This document shows, piece by piece, positions 1 to 10,219 of a DNA stretch of 64,000 nt (its first letter is position 1; every line of letters starts with the position of its first letter). Origin of the DNA: Apium graveolens (taxonomy: Eukaryota; Streptophyta; Magnoliopsida; Apiales; Apiaceae); assembly GCF_009905375.1 (NCBI RefSeq), contig NC_133649.1, positions 235,132,201 through 235,196,200 on the forward strand, written 5' to 3'. The notes under the pieces are model-generated. The model made no database searches and was not told where the DNA came from. It saw only the letters and a list, made by a program, of their open reading frames with translations. Both the position numbers and the translations under genes were made by a program.

Positions 1-1500
1 GGTCTCCAATACAAGTAAAGGACAACACCCTGTCGTAAACACAGTGCAAGCTGTGAGTCAAACCGTGACTCCTGTCACAAGTGGTTTTGTTACATTGTCA
101 CCTTCTCACCCAAAAAATCAACCCTAAACTTCTCAACCTCAACATCCCCTATCTCATCTCCCAGTGGATCCAAGAAACTGCAGATCAACCTTCAACCATT
201 GAAGACATTGTATTTGACCAGCTTGGAGGCCTTACATAAATTTCTCAATAGCTGCTCACATCCAACATGTCAAATCAGGACTATCATGCCATCATGCTTA
301 CCTACTAGATAGATTTTGAATCCAATTAATCCAAGATTGTTGATGAAGCTGGTCAGGATGCAAACTGTGATCTTTGGCTAGATAAAGTATTCTCTATTGA
401 AATGGATGTTGTGCTAGCTAAGTTCAGGGAGGAGTATATCACTATTCTGGGAAGCAATACTAGATCTCTAACTCCTCAGGAAGTGTATCATGCCATCAAT
501 GATGTATACAAGGCTCAAATCAAGCCTTTCCACAACTTTGGAAAAGCACTTCAAATTACATTGTCTAGAAATCAAGACAAAATAATGAAAATGATGTCAA
601 GGTATGATCTAAGTGGAGTGGAAACAAGTGTCAAGAATCTCAAGACCTCATTTGTGGCCCTGAATGACCAAGTTCAAAAACATATCACTCATTCTAACGA
701 TTCAAGACTGAAGCTGGATCAAATATACTCTAGAAGATACACTCCTTCAACCTTGCTCATGGATGAAATTAAGAAGGCTGTGCAGGACACTTTTGGGATC
801 TCTACTTCCTCCACATCTCAATCCTCTTCAACAATGTAAGTACAAGAACTTCAACAACAAGTATATTCTCTCCAATCTTCCCATAACTCACTGAGTGCAC
901 AAGTACAAGCTCTTACATCTTTGGTGCAGAGTCAACAGATAGACATTAAAACCCTGATGGACTCTCACAAGCATCTCCAAATGCAGAATTTTGTTGCTTT
1001 GGGAGACATCATGGGGAAGCTCAACATACCATTTCCCTCACTACCTGAAGATGTAAGGCCATAATTACCAACTCCCCTACTCATACATGTCACCAAGACT
1101 AAGGGGGAGATTGAAGCTAGGATTCAACAATCCAAGGATGCTGGTAAATCTAAATCTAAAGAGTCTATCACATCAGTTCAACTTGGTCAAAGTTCTTCAC
1201 AAACTCAACAATTTCAATATGTAGGAAAAGAAAGACTCATCAAGGCTGCAGAAGGATCAAATCAAGATCAAAAATTCAGTGAACTTCTTGCAGTCTCGGG
1301 GATGTCTCTTCAAAATAACTACATCACATACAAAAGAGCATTGACCAAGACTATCAACTCCATCAGGGCAGTATTTGTGAATGTTGAGAACTACTTACAG
1401 AAGAGGATTGTTTTCAACATCAATGATGGTGGTATGGATAGATGCCTTCAAGTATCTCTTTCAAATCTCAGAACTCTAAAGGGCATTTGAGCTAGATGTT
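1..1500 (+). mobile_element. Remnant F: 3' part of an older SIRE-type Copia element
   Basis: This is the target DNA into which element A inserted. It holds only the accessory-ORF region that SIRE-type Copia elements carry between pol and the 3' LTR; pol and both LTRs lie outside the window or beyond A. Its sequence differs clearly from the equivalent region of S1 (24921-28828), so it belongs to another subfamily. Element A's LTR begins exactly at 1501. The matching piece of F on the far side of A is outside the window, so the target duplication (possibly ATGTT at 1496-1500) cannot be confirmed. Confidence 0.6.
2..1490 (+). pseudogene. Accessory (post-pol) ORF fragment of Copia remnant F
   Basis: From 402 one frame runs to a stop at 1490, broken by in-frame stops at 837-839 and near 1064. 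Readable pieces are a 145-residue stretch starting MDVVLAKFREEY with the segment NQDKIMKMMSRYDLSG, a coiled-coil stretch (LSAQVQALTSLVQSQQ), a lysine- and serine-rich linker, and a last piece ending NLRTLKGI. Upstream of 402 the same protein can be followed in another frame back to base 2, so a frameshift lies near 230-400. I recognise it as the accessory protein of plant SIRE-type Copia elements from its place and style. I see no signal peptide or membrane segment, so an envelope role is not supported. Function unknown. Confidence 0.55.
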
Positions 1501-2541
1501 TGTTAGGGCTAAACTCGCACTAATAATTCACGCAAGTATACGCGTTCGCAAGTAATATAAAATTCTTTCTAGTTCATTCCCACAGAGACTGGTTTAGGTT
1601 AACTTTGTGATTTATGCACTTATGCAACAATGGTGTGGCTATTATTCAATGCTAAGACGAATAACAATTGGGTTTTGATTATACTACGATTAACTATTGA
1701 GAATTATACTAAAGAACATTAACTAAGAGATTAAAAAGAGTATGACATAGACATGGGATTCTAACTTCATTAAATTCTTCATTCAATAGCCTTATTGATC
1801 TTAACCTTAGTATGTAATGGTGATGACACTAATCAGATAACACGAAACTGATAAACGCCAATGTTTGTTGCATGAATGACATACTACCAGTCATCCACAA
1901 AAGAGATAGAAGCTGAATAGTCACCAATTATATTGAGACCCTATATGTCCATAGAATTTAACAACATAACGGTTTAATGCACAAGTTATCTATCATGATT
2001 ACATAGGGCAAATAAGATGGTTAAATTTACCTACGAATCATGCATAACAATAACACATGAACCTATGCTAGCATGGAAAGTTCTAAATCCTTAAATTCAC
2101 TATCACTTCATTAAAGATTAACACCCTATCTTATTAGTTCGCAAAACTCATAAGACAAATAAGCACAGCCAATACTAGGTTATCATACAATCACCACACA
2201 GCAAGGCATCGAAATAATTTAACTAAAGAATTCCATAAATAAATCCGCTAGAACCCCACGATAACGTTAGCCCATAATCGGACTCATCATCAACGTGGGT
2301 TCCGATGAAAGCATGGTATATTAAACGTAGTCTTTATACTGAATAAATAATAAACCAAGTACGAAACAAGAGTATAAGTTCACGAATAAGAAAACTAGCA
2401 TCCAATTTACAACTTAGAACAAAAAATCACAAGTATAACACTAGATCTTCTTCGCCTTTGTCGGATTGTGCTATACGGTCTTCTTACACCTTCTCCTTGA
2501 TCTCATGTACGTCTCCTTATGAAAAACGACCTTTATTTATG

Positions 2542-2549
2542 TATATATA
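2542..2549 (-). promoter_or_regulatory. Candidate TATA box in the LTR of A
   Basis: The plus strand reads GTATATATAG, which gives CTATATATAC on the minus strand. It lies about 75-130 bases downstream, in the element's direction, of the GC-rich block at 2621-2680. The same TATA run is kept in the other LTR near 59475-59482. Position and sequence only; no transcript evidence. Confidence 0.45.
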
Positions 2550-2620
2550 GCATCCCATGCATAGTAGAAGTCCATCCAATCAAAAGTCCACAAGAATCAG
2601 GATTTTAATTCTCGTCATGG

Positions 2621-2682
2621 CACGGCCGCGCGCTTGACCAGCGCGGGCGCGCTGTGTTTCCGCTCCTCGGGCGCGCCGGTCT
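2621..2682 (-). promoter_or_regulatory. GC-rich block in the U3 of element A
   Basis: A roughly 60-base island with repeated GCGCG and CGGCC runs inside strongly AT-rich DNA. It resembles the 51-base units at 5656-5805, with blocks such as AGCGCGGG(C/T)GCGC. It lies upstream of the TATA-like run on the minus strand, so a promoter or enhancer role is the simplest reading, but it is inferred. Confidence 0.4.
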
Positions 2683-2927
2683 TCTAAAAAAACTCATTTT
2701 ATCCTCTTTTCTTACTGCAATGAGTTGGTCTTTCACGAGTCTTTATTCTTAGACACCATCCTAACACCATATTAGCATCAAATCAATGCTAAATCACCTG
2801 TATTCCTGATTAATGCCTGAAATGCAAAAACACTATAAAACACATTAAAACATCAACAACTTGAGTATAAAAACACCAATTCAAAGCTTAATGGAGCGTT
2901 ATAAAGTGTCATAAATGCCACTCAACA

Positions 2928-2940
2928 TACCCCCAAACTT
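2928..2940 (-). other. Polypurine tract of element A
   Basis: On the minus strand this reads AAGTTTGGGGGTA, directly before the LTR start TGTTGAGTG. It is the expected primer site for plus-strand DNA synthesis. An identical 13-base sequence occurs again at 4089-4101. Confidence 0.75.
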
Positions 2941-4150
2941 GAATCGATGTTTGTCCTCAAGCATAAACAAACTCAAAGAACAAGAAATAAAAATGCATGA
3001 ATGCAACTATATATGAATGCAACGATCCCCATAGAATAAATAAACCAAACAACAAGCAACATCTCAACAAATGCAGTTATTTGCATAATGATCAATCAAA
3101 CACCACAAATCAACCTACAAACCAGAGATGTGCGTGTATGCAAATGCTTACAGATATACCATCACAACTAGATCAATAATCATGACTCACTACTCATCAA
3201 AGCAATCGCAAGGTTATAGATAAAATAAAAGCTAGAATCGAAATAACTTATAACACTTCAATTCGTATATTAGAGATTTATATGGATTCATGCTTTTATT
3301 CACAACAAAACAATACAAATATACTTATTTGACCATGCAATGAGTGAGGTCTACAAAAGAATTATACAATAGTACCCATGTAGCGAGCGTTAGGTTAGCG
3401 GATCCCAGATTATAAAAGCCTTAGGTCATTAGGCACAAAGTCCCCTAAGAACTTAATAACTCGATACTAAAGAGCCCACTCGTGATCAATTATACATAAC
3501 ACTTATTTTTTTTCTTTTTCTCTTTTTTTCTTTTTCTTTTCTCTTTTTTCACAAATTTCTGAACGAGTGCGTTTCGCTCTGTCTCAGTTAACCCTAGACT
3601 ACTCATATAAATATGAGCCGGCTACTAGCCAATTGACACCTAGCCACAACAACTAGCAATGAAATCCAATTTTCTTCATTTTTTTAAAAATCCATGTTAT
3701 TTTATTATTAAGAGAATATCCTAAATTTTAAATTTAAACAAGCAATTTAACCTCGATAAACACATAAACCATGACCATGATCTATCACTCAAGCAACCTA
3801 TAAGACTTAGTGAAATACAGTTATCTCTAGCATGCAAATCAACTCGACAAGGCTTAACATCACTAAATACGACATCACTACACTAGCATCAATATCACAA
3901 ATCAATCGGAAAAATCATCTACGGGATCATGTTATTATGCAAATGCATGAAACTATATGAAAAAACTATCATAAAACTACAAAAAAAACTACTACATAGA
4001 AAACATGGCCAACATGCAACTATATGCGCTAAACTATCATGAATGTGCAACTATATGCGACTCACATAAAACATATTCCTTCAACTACTACCCCCAAACT
4101 TAAAATTTTCACTGTCCTTAGTGAAGGTAATAGTAAGGAATCAGGCACAC
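2941..4150 (-). other. Non-coding spacer of A between accessory ORF and polypurine tract
   Basis: About 1.2 kb with no convincing coding signal on either strand; the short frames here have random composition. It holds a pyrimidine-rich run at about 3508-3552 (T with scattered C) and, at 4089-4101, a second exact copy of the element's 13-base polypurine tract. AT-rich otherwise. Confidence 0.6.
4089..4101 (-). other. Second polypurine-tract copy in A
   Basis: The plus-strand 13-mer TACCCCCAAACTT is identical to 2928-2940, which borders the LTR. It sits about 50 bases downstream of the accessory-ORF stop. It could be an internal plus-strand priming site or the scar of a past duplication of the 3' end. 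Confidence 0.6.
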
Positions 4151-5356
4151 CTAATCCGAATCAGGATCCTCACCCGCAACGGATGGAGTGTCAGGCGTAT
4201 CTAGAGGTGGATACACGGAGTCTTCACCAAATATTGACCACTGGATGTCAACACCTGTGGCTCTGAATGCAGTCCGTCATACCTGGGTGAGATCTCATGC
4301 AAACCGACTATGGTTGTCATGCATCCCATCCATCCTCCTCACTAAATGCCTATACTGCCATGTTCATACCAACTCCAACATCTGCTTCTGCTTCCTCCTG
4401 CTGTTGCGATGGCCCAGCCTCTTCACCCAACTGAGATTTCCAAGCTGTTCTGCTCATCTGATTCGCCCCAGCAGCTGGCCGTCCCCCTGAAAGATGGTCA
4501 AAAGAGTACCCAAGCCCTTTTAAATCAGTCTTACCTCCATCCCACTCTTACATCGTCAATAAAGTGTCTATCAATCGAACCACTCAGAATCTGGAGTTGC
4601 TCGTGTGCTGGCTAATGAACATCAATTACCATACACAACTTCGTCACAATGGATGTATAGGGTATAGAACCCCTAGTATTCCCTCGCAAAAATCTCAGAA
4701 TCCCTTGGTGAATAACCATACCAAGGTCCACATAGTCCCCCTGCAGAATACCCCATAACAACCGTGCACGCTCTACAGTAACATCATGCACGTGAGAAGA
4801 TGGCATGATGTTAGCACAAATAAAAGAATTCCATGCACGTGCAAACCTGTTCATGCACGAAGCAGAGAACGTGGAATAATCAGTTATGCCCCTCCTGAAC
4901 TTCTAGTGAGTCTCAGGCACACACACAGTAGCAACTATCAAATCCAAATCAAACTCCTCCGGAGTCTTCTCGTTCCAAATATCCTGACCGGGTTTCCTCA
5001 TGGGTTGATCAATCACCCTCCTTATCGCTTATGCACTGTACTCCACTGTCATTCCCCTAACCATAGTGAAACCATTCTTCTCCGCCTTTGCATTAGCATA
5101 AAACTCATGAACCACACTCATGGGCACAACAGCGCGTGCCTCACAAAAAGCAACCCAACCCATCTCCAAGATCATCTCCAATAACTTACCATATTTCCAT
5201 GATGGCAGAAAATCATGCTCCTTGGCTATAGGCTTCGAGAAGCCTCGTATACTCCGCTTCATCCTCGGGTGTTGAAAACCTAGGCCTCACACCACCTGCA
5301 CTCGAAGAATCAGTGGTGCTACTGCTTACTTGAGTTCGCTGTCTTTTGGGTGCGAT
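4151..5356 (-). pseudogene. Accessory ORF of A (plant transposon protein-like), broken
   Basis: Minus-strand ORF between integrase and the 3' LTR. The N-terminal part reads APKRQRTQVSSS; its expected start codon is ATC instead of ATG (5356-5354). A frameshift follows near 5235, after which the readable frame continues with KPIAKEHDFLPSWKYGKLL. The core at 4854-4612 contains SFICANIMPSSHVHDVTVER and a region ending TSIVTKLCM, the pattern I know from the 'putative plant transposon protein' domain (Pfam PF20167, from memory). The C-terminal tail is Gln/Glu-rich and ends with ...DPDSD and a TAG at 4151-4153. Several further stops occur between the blocks. Such proteins lie where an envelope gene would be but show no membrane segment here. 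Molecular role unknown. Confidence 0.6.
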
Positions 5357-5452
5357 TGGGATTGAATAAGAGAGAATAAAAGATAAGTGTTTGAGAGAGA
5401 ATTATGTTTGAGAATTTGAGAAGTGATGGAGAAGTTTGTGTATAAGTGTGTG

Positions 5453-5460
5453 TGTATATA
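5453..5460 (-). promoter_or_regulatory. TATA-like run before the accessory ORF of A
   Basis: The plus strand reads GTGTATATAGG, which gives CCTATATACAC on the minus strand, about 100 bases before the accessory-ORF start region. Together with the GC-rich repeats upstream at 5656-5805 it copies the order seen in the LTR (GC block, then TATA). Confidence 0.35.
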
Positions 5461-5655
5461 GGAGGTTGAAAGAGATTTAGATATGGAATAGAAGTGGGAA
5501 TTGATTATGGGAATAGTGGGAATAATGGGTTTGATTTGGAGAGGGAAATTTGGGATGTGGAAGAGTAAAAATCGGGTAGAAATTGATTTTATAGTAAAGT
5601 CCCCGATTTTCTCTTCTTTTTCTGCTATTTTTATTTTTTTTCAGATTCAGAGGGC

Positions 5656-5805
5656 AGCGCGGCCGCGCGCTACCTCAGCGCGGCCGTGCCGTGCTTCTGC
5701 CTTTTCAGTGTGGCCGCCCCGTCAAGTAGCGCGGGTGCGCTCTGTTTCTGAAAAAGTGGTGTGGCCGCCCCGCTTCCTCAGCGCGGGTGCGCCATGCTAC
5801 TGTAG
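5656..5805 (-). repeat. Three GC-rich 51-base tandem units between integrase and accessory ORF of A
   Basis: Units start at 5656, 5707 and 5758 with a 51-base period. Each has a GTGGCCGCCCCG-type block followed by an AGCGCGGGTGCGC-type block. The surrounding DNA is AT-rich, so the island stands out. A diverged single copy is in the LTR (about 2621-2680). Probably a regulatory module for the accessory ORF; that is inference. Confidence 0.55.
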
Positions 5806-5989
5806 TTGGCCCTGAAAATTTTTATTTTTTTGATTTTTTTGTGCTTTTCTCCTTTCTTTCTTCTTTCTCTATCTACTAATGTACAACAAACTTGGTTGCC
5901 TCCCAAGAAGCGCTTGCTTTACGTCGTTAACTTGACGTAGAAATACGAGATCAAATAGACAATAAAATGACACTAACCACCTCGCGGTT

Positions 5990-7295
5990 TGTCGAGTCAC
6001 CATAGTAATGCTTCAACCTCTAACCATTTACCTTGAATGCTTGGCTTGGATCATTCTCAAAAATATCCATCGCTCCATGTGGAAACACAGTTTTGACAAT
6101 AAACGACCCTGACCACCTTGACTTCAACTTTCCAGGAAAAAGACGGAGACGAGAGTTAAACAAAAGAATTGTTGCCCTGGCATAAATGATTTGAGCACTA
6201 GACCCCTATCATGCCACCTCTTGACTTTCTATTTATACATTTTGTTGTTTTCATATGCTTAAAGTTGAAACTCGTCGAGTTCATTCAATTGAAGCATCCT
6301 CTTCTTTCCAGCTGCATCCAAATCGAGGTTCAACTTCTTCAAAGCCCAATACGCTTTATGCTCTAGGTCCACTGGTAAATGACACCCCTTATCATAAACT
6401 AACTGATACGGTGACATACCCAATGGAGTCTTGTATCTTGTTCTATATGCCCAGACACCTTCATCAAGCTTCAAAGACCAATCTTTTCTCGATGGACGCA
6501 TAACTTTCTCTAAAATTTGCTTGATCTCTCTGTTAGATACCTCAGCTTGACCATTCGTCTGAGGATGATAAGTTATAGCAATGCGATGATTCACATTATA
6601 CCTTTGCATCATAGCAGTGAATTTGCGATTACAAAAATGGGACCCCTCATCACTGATTATGACTTTTGGAGTTCCAAATCTCGTGAATATCTGCTTTTGA
6701 AGAAAATTAAGCACTACCTTCGCATCGTTCGTTGGCAATGCCTTGACTTCAACCCATTTCGAGACATAATTAACCGCCAACAAGATATACTGATTGTTAC
6801 TAGATAAGACAAATGGCCCCATAAAGTCAATTCCCTAAACATCGAAGACTTCAACCTCGAAAAGCACATTAAGAGGCATCTCATCCCTCTTGGACATATT
6901 ACCCACACGTTGACATCGATCACATTTCAAAACAAACTGATGAGCATCTTTAAACAAAGTCGGCCAAAAAAAACCTGTTTGAAGAATACGAGTTGCTGTC
7001 TTTTTTCTACCATAATGTCCTCCATAAGCCGTTGAGTGTCAATCTCGCAAGACCCCCCCCCCCCGGTTTCCCTGTAAGGAATACATCTCCTGATGATTTG
7101 GTCAGCTCCTTGTCGAAAAAGAAATGGCTCATCCCATATATACAACTTCACTTCATGCAAAAACTTCTTCCTTTGAGCGTAAGTCAAATCTGGAGGCATA
7201 ACGTTACTCACAAGGTAGTTCACAATGTCGGCAAACCACGGTTCTTCTGCTTGCACTCCAAATAATTGCTCATCGGAAAAGGATTTATTAATCAA
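5990..7295 (-). pseudogene. Integrase of element A, broken
   Basis: The catalytic core is readable on the minus strand at 6822-6259: it follows GIDFMGPF (first Asp just upstream, separated by a stop), then IISDEGSHF (second Asp) and NREIKQILEKV (Glu), with ITYHPQTNGQAEVSNRE between them. The N-terminal part (7295-6927) has DRCQ-type remnants of the zinc-binding end, disturbed by a 12-C run at 7053-7064. The tail past 6259 (toward 5990) still reads KVKRWHDRG after a stop. No chromodomain follows, as expected for Athila-like elements. Catalytic residues are present but frameshifts and stops make it non-functional. Confidence 0.8.
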
Positions 7296-7359
7296 AGACT
7301 TATCTTGTGAAGTTGCAATTGGATCCTCTAAACGCGAGAGATGATCGACGACTTGATTT

Positions 7360-7700
7360 TCAGTCCATTTTCTGTCCTTGATCTAAATTAAACTCCTGAA
7401 GTAAAAGAACCCATCGAATCAATCTAGGCTTCGAGTCCTTCTTCGAGACGAGATAGCGAATGGCAGCATGATCAGTGAAAACGGTCACCTTTGTCCCAAG
7501 TAGATAAGATCGAAATTTCTCAAAACCATAGACAATAGCCAAAAGTTCCTTCTCAGTAGTGGTGTAGTTCAGTTGAGCATCATTAAGAGTCTTACTAGCA
7601 TAGTAGACTACATGAAATATGTTGTTCTTTCGTTGCCCAAGAACTGCTCCAACTGCATAGTCACTTGCATCACACATCATTTCAAACGGTTCAGACCAAT
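7360..7700 (-). pseudogene. RNase H of element A
   Basis: Open on the minus strand with [16 protein letters not shown] (first catalytic Asp), [20 protein letters not shown] (Glu) and [11 protein letters not shown] (Asp), the three acidic positions of a Gypsy RNase H. It would remove RNA from the RNA/DNA hybrid during reverse transcription. The frame closes after the DQGQKMD segment at 7360 where the protein should continue into the integrase, so a lesion lies there. Confidence 0.8.
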
Positions 7701-8020
7701 CAGGTACAGTTATGACAGGTGCCGTAATTAAACTCTTCTTTAGTGTCTCAAAAGCAGCAAGGCACTCGTCATCAAACTTGAAAGGAACATATTTCTTTAG
7801 AAAATTGCACTACGGCTTCGAAATCTTAGAGAAGTCCTTGATGAAACGCCTATAGAAACCCGCATGACCAAGAAAACTATGAATTCCCTTAACAGATATT
7901 GGTGGAGGAAGATTTTCGATAACCCCCACCTTGGCTTTATCCACTTCAAGTCCCTTACTAGAAACCTTGTGACCAAGAATGATGCCTTGGCGCACCATAA
8001 AATGACATTTCTCCCAATTG
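7701..8020 (-). pseudogene. RT thumb/connection of element A (left part of split RT)
   Basis: Minus-strand frame from 7998 to 7810 reads GHKVSSKGLEVDKAKVGVIE and HSFLGHAGFYRRFIKDFSKI, the end of a Gypsy RT domain, then a stop where an ordinary codon is expected. The part before it lies at 30008-31047, separated by S1. The two RT parts keep the same reading phase across the AGAAC duplication. Confidence 0.8.
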
Positions 8021-8025
8021 AGAAC
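8021..8025. repeat. Target-site duplication AGAAC of S1 (left copy)
   Basis: AGAAC directly before the 5' LTR; the same five bases follow the 3' LTR at 30003-30007. This proves the extent of S1 and that it entered A's RT region. Confidence 0.9.
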
Positions 8026-8102
8026 TGTTGTGCATATGTTGTGTACTTGATGATTTTATAAACAAAACATCTAAGTAGATTTTACTTAGTGAAATTATGT
8101 AG

Positions 8103-8182
8103 CACTCGACGGATAAGAATTATAGTCCCGACGGATAACTCATTATAGTCTCAACAGATGTTAACTTATTATCCATCGAGTG
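8103..8182 (+). repeat. 14-base inverted repeat at the head of the S1 LTR
   Basis: CACTCGACGGATAA at 8103-8116 faces TTATCCATCGAGTG at about 8169-8182; 13 of 14 positions pair. Two more motif copies lie in the loop. The pair is kept in the 3' LTR and, less well, in the E LTR (59567-59650). Confidence 0.7.
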
Positions 8183-8362
8183 AGTAACTTATGTAATAAT
8201 AAGTCTGTAGCACAGTCTTGTATACATCTTTGTATAGATTCTGTAGTAGCCTATAAGTCATGTTGACTTTAACTAGATATGCAGAATAGGTTGATTAATT
8301 GTATATAAATGATATCTTGTAATTCTGCATAAGTGAAATGGAGTCAAGCGCCAAAATAGCTA

Positions 8363-8532
8363 CCAACGGATGATTAACAAAGCCATCGACGGATGATCAA
8401 ATGACTATCAACAGATGTTTAATATAGCAGTCGATGGATGATCAATGAAGCCATCAACGGATGTTCAGAAAGTTGACGGATGATCATATATCCAACGGAT
8501 GTTCATAGAATCCAACGGATGATCATGTAAAG
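8363..8532 (+). repeat. Array of CNACGGATG(A/T)TCA units in the S1 5' LTR
   Basis: Eight or so direct copies of an ACGGATG-centred unit, spaced roughly 20-30 bases, e.g. CCAACGGATGATTA, CATCGACGGATGATCA, GTCGATGGATGATCA. The 3' LTR array (about 29353-29450) is shorter by 68 bases. The E LTR has an analogous array at 59838-59920. Confidence 0.75.
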
Positions 8533-8698
8533 AATTCAAACAGCAGTTGAACAGTGAAAGTTGAGCACAGCCGTCGAGATGTATACAAATCTACTGTGGA
8601 AGCCCATTAACTGGGTAATAGAGGACTGAAAAGTAGCAAAGCTTAAGACTGATAGTTTTTATATTTGTTCAGTCTTTTTGACTTTGTAATCTTGGTGA

Positions 8699-8706
8699 TA
8701 TATAAA
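8699..8706 (+). promoter_or_regulatory. TATA box in the S1 LTR
   Basis: TATATAAA followed by CCAAGAATGTAGCA. The same box and context are kept in the 3' LTR (29620-29627) and in E (60150-60157), which supports it as the promoter of this family. Confidence 0.6.
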
Positions 8707-9084
8707 CCAAGAATGTAGCAAATAGAAAAAGAGAGCTGAGAAACACAAAAATAGAGAAATCTTTGTAAGCAGAATTATTGGCATTTCCCTGTATTCTCAG
8801 TAGTTCAATTTGTAAGCAGCTGTGAGCATTCTTGCACACAGAGTCCTCTCGATATATAATATATATCTCTGGTGGAATTGTTTAAATCCACCAGAAAGTT
8901 TTTTAAAGACTCTTATTTTTAATTACTTATGTTTTGATTCAATTAAGTTTCTATTCCGCATTGTGCTAATCAAAACATGTATATCTATATTCCAGTTGAA
9001 CACTTTTATTTTGTGAAAAAGGTTCAAGAATTCCATTCAACCCCCCTTATGTAATTCTTGCTATATTGTTAAGGGACTAACAAT

Positions 9085-9096
9085 TGGTATCAGAGC
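9085..9096 (+). other. Primer-binding site of S1
   Basis: TGGTATCAGAGC, complementary to the 3' end of plant initiator methionine tRNA, starting two bases after the LTR end. Confidence 0.9.
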
Positions 9097-9142
9097 AAGC
9101 TCTTAATCTAAAAGAGTTTAAAGATCAAAACAATTCAGCAAG

Positions 9143-10213
9143 ATGAACAAGAAAGATGTTGGAGTCAAGATTCCTTTTCTTGATAAAGATAATTACTATC
9201 ATTGGAAGGTAAAGATGCATCTTCATATGCTCTCTCAAGATGAGGCCTATGTGGACTGCATAGAAAGAGGCCCTCATGTTCCAATGAGAGCTGCAACAGG
9301 AAACGAGCCATCAGTTCCCAAGCCGAGGCACGAATGGTCTGATCCTGACATTGAACAAGTCAGGAAGGATAAAAAGGCCATGAACATTCTGTTCAATGGA
9401 GTTGATGCAGACATGTTTGACAACATTATCAACTGCAAAACTGCCAAGGAAGTTTGGGATACTATACAGATAATCTGTGATGGAACTGAGCAAGTTAGAG
9501 AAAACAAGATGCAGCTCTTGATTCAGCAATATGAGCATTTTCACAATGAGGAAAGTGAGTCACTCACTGACATTTTTAGTAGATTTCAAAAACTACTAAA
9601 TGATCTTAAGTTGCATGGAAGAGTCTATCAGACTAAAGACTCCAATCTGAAATTTCTCAGATCTCTTCCAAAGGAATGGAAACCAATGACAGTCTCATTG
9701 AGAAACTCACAAGATTATAAGGAGTTTACTTTGGAGAGACTGTATGGCATCCTGAAGACCTATGAGCTTGAGATAGAGTAGGATGAAAGGATGGAGAGAG
9801 GAAAGAAGAAAGGAGGATCCATTGCACTAGTTGCTGATTTGTAAAAGGAGAAGGAAGTCAAGATGGAAGCTGTTGAATCAACTTTAAAGGTCTGTGAGAA
9901 TAAGGGCAAGGGGCTTGCAGTAGAAAATGAAGATTCATTGAGCCAAGATGACATGGAGGACATTGATGAGCACCTAGCATTTCTTTCAAGGAGATTTTCC
10001 AAGCTCAAGTTCAAGAAGAACTTTGGAGCAGCCAAGCCAAATAGAAACATGGTGGACAAGTCAAAATTCAAATGTTTCAAATGTGGCTTGGCAGAGCATT
10101 TTGCAAATGAGTGTAGAAATTCAGATTCCAGTAAGAAAAGGTTTGAGTATGTGGATTATAAGCAAAAATACTTTGATCTACTCAAACAAAAGGAAAGAGC
10201 TTTTATTACATAA
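9143..10213 (+). pseudogene. gag of S1
   Basis: The frame opens at ATG 9143. Residues 1-212 (MNKKDVGVKIPFLDKDNYYH...) are a Copia capsid region of the UBN2 type, with YHWKVKM and LRSLPKEWKPMTVSL. A TAG follows at 9779-9781, then a stop near 9841, and the same frame continues with the zinc knuckle CFKCGLAEHFANEC (C-x2-C-x4-H-x4-C) at about 10075-10116. Another stop falls at 10211. The coiled-coil segment that E keeps after the zinc knuckle is missing here: the sequence jumps from SSSSNQG directly to the protease. The product would build the virus-like particle and bind RNA. Confidence 0.85.
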
Positions 10214-10219
10214 GAGAAT

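Larger units (their letters stand above)
1501..2927 (-). repeat. 3' LTR of element A
   Basis: On the plus strand it starts TGTTAGGGC and ends CTCAACA, giving the short TGTT...AACA inverted ends. It matches 33386-34151 plus 59193-59493, the interrupted 5' LTR. Element-internal DNA begins at 2928 with the complement of a purine tract, which fixes the boundary. It holds a GC-rich block at about 2621-2680 and a TATA-like TATATA run near 2542-2549, in promoter order on the minus strand. Confidence 0.85.
8026..9082 (+). repeat. 5' LTR of S1
   Basis: Begins TGTTGTGCAT and ends GGGACTAACA, followed by the primer site. 1057 bases against 987 in the 3' copy; the difference is mostly one 68-base repeat block at about 8387-8455. 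It holds an inverted pair of the CGACGGAT motif near its start (8103-8116 with 8169-8182), an array of ACGGATG(A/T)TCA units (8363-8532) and a TATA box at 8699-8706. Confidence 0.9.

Noticed and set aside
4039..5184. Plus-strand frames at 4039-5184
   Set aside because: They overlap the minus-strand accessory ORF, whose conserved blocks explain the openness.
9274..9544. Antisense frames within S1 gag
   Set aside because: Shadows of the gag frame on the other strand with no domain.
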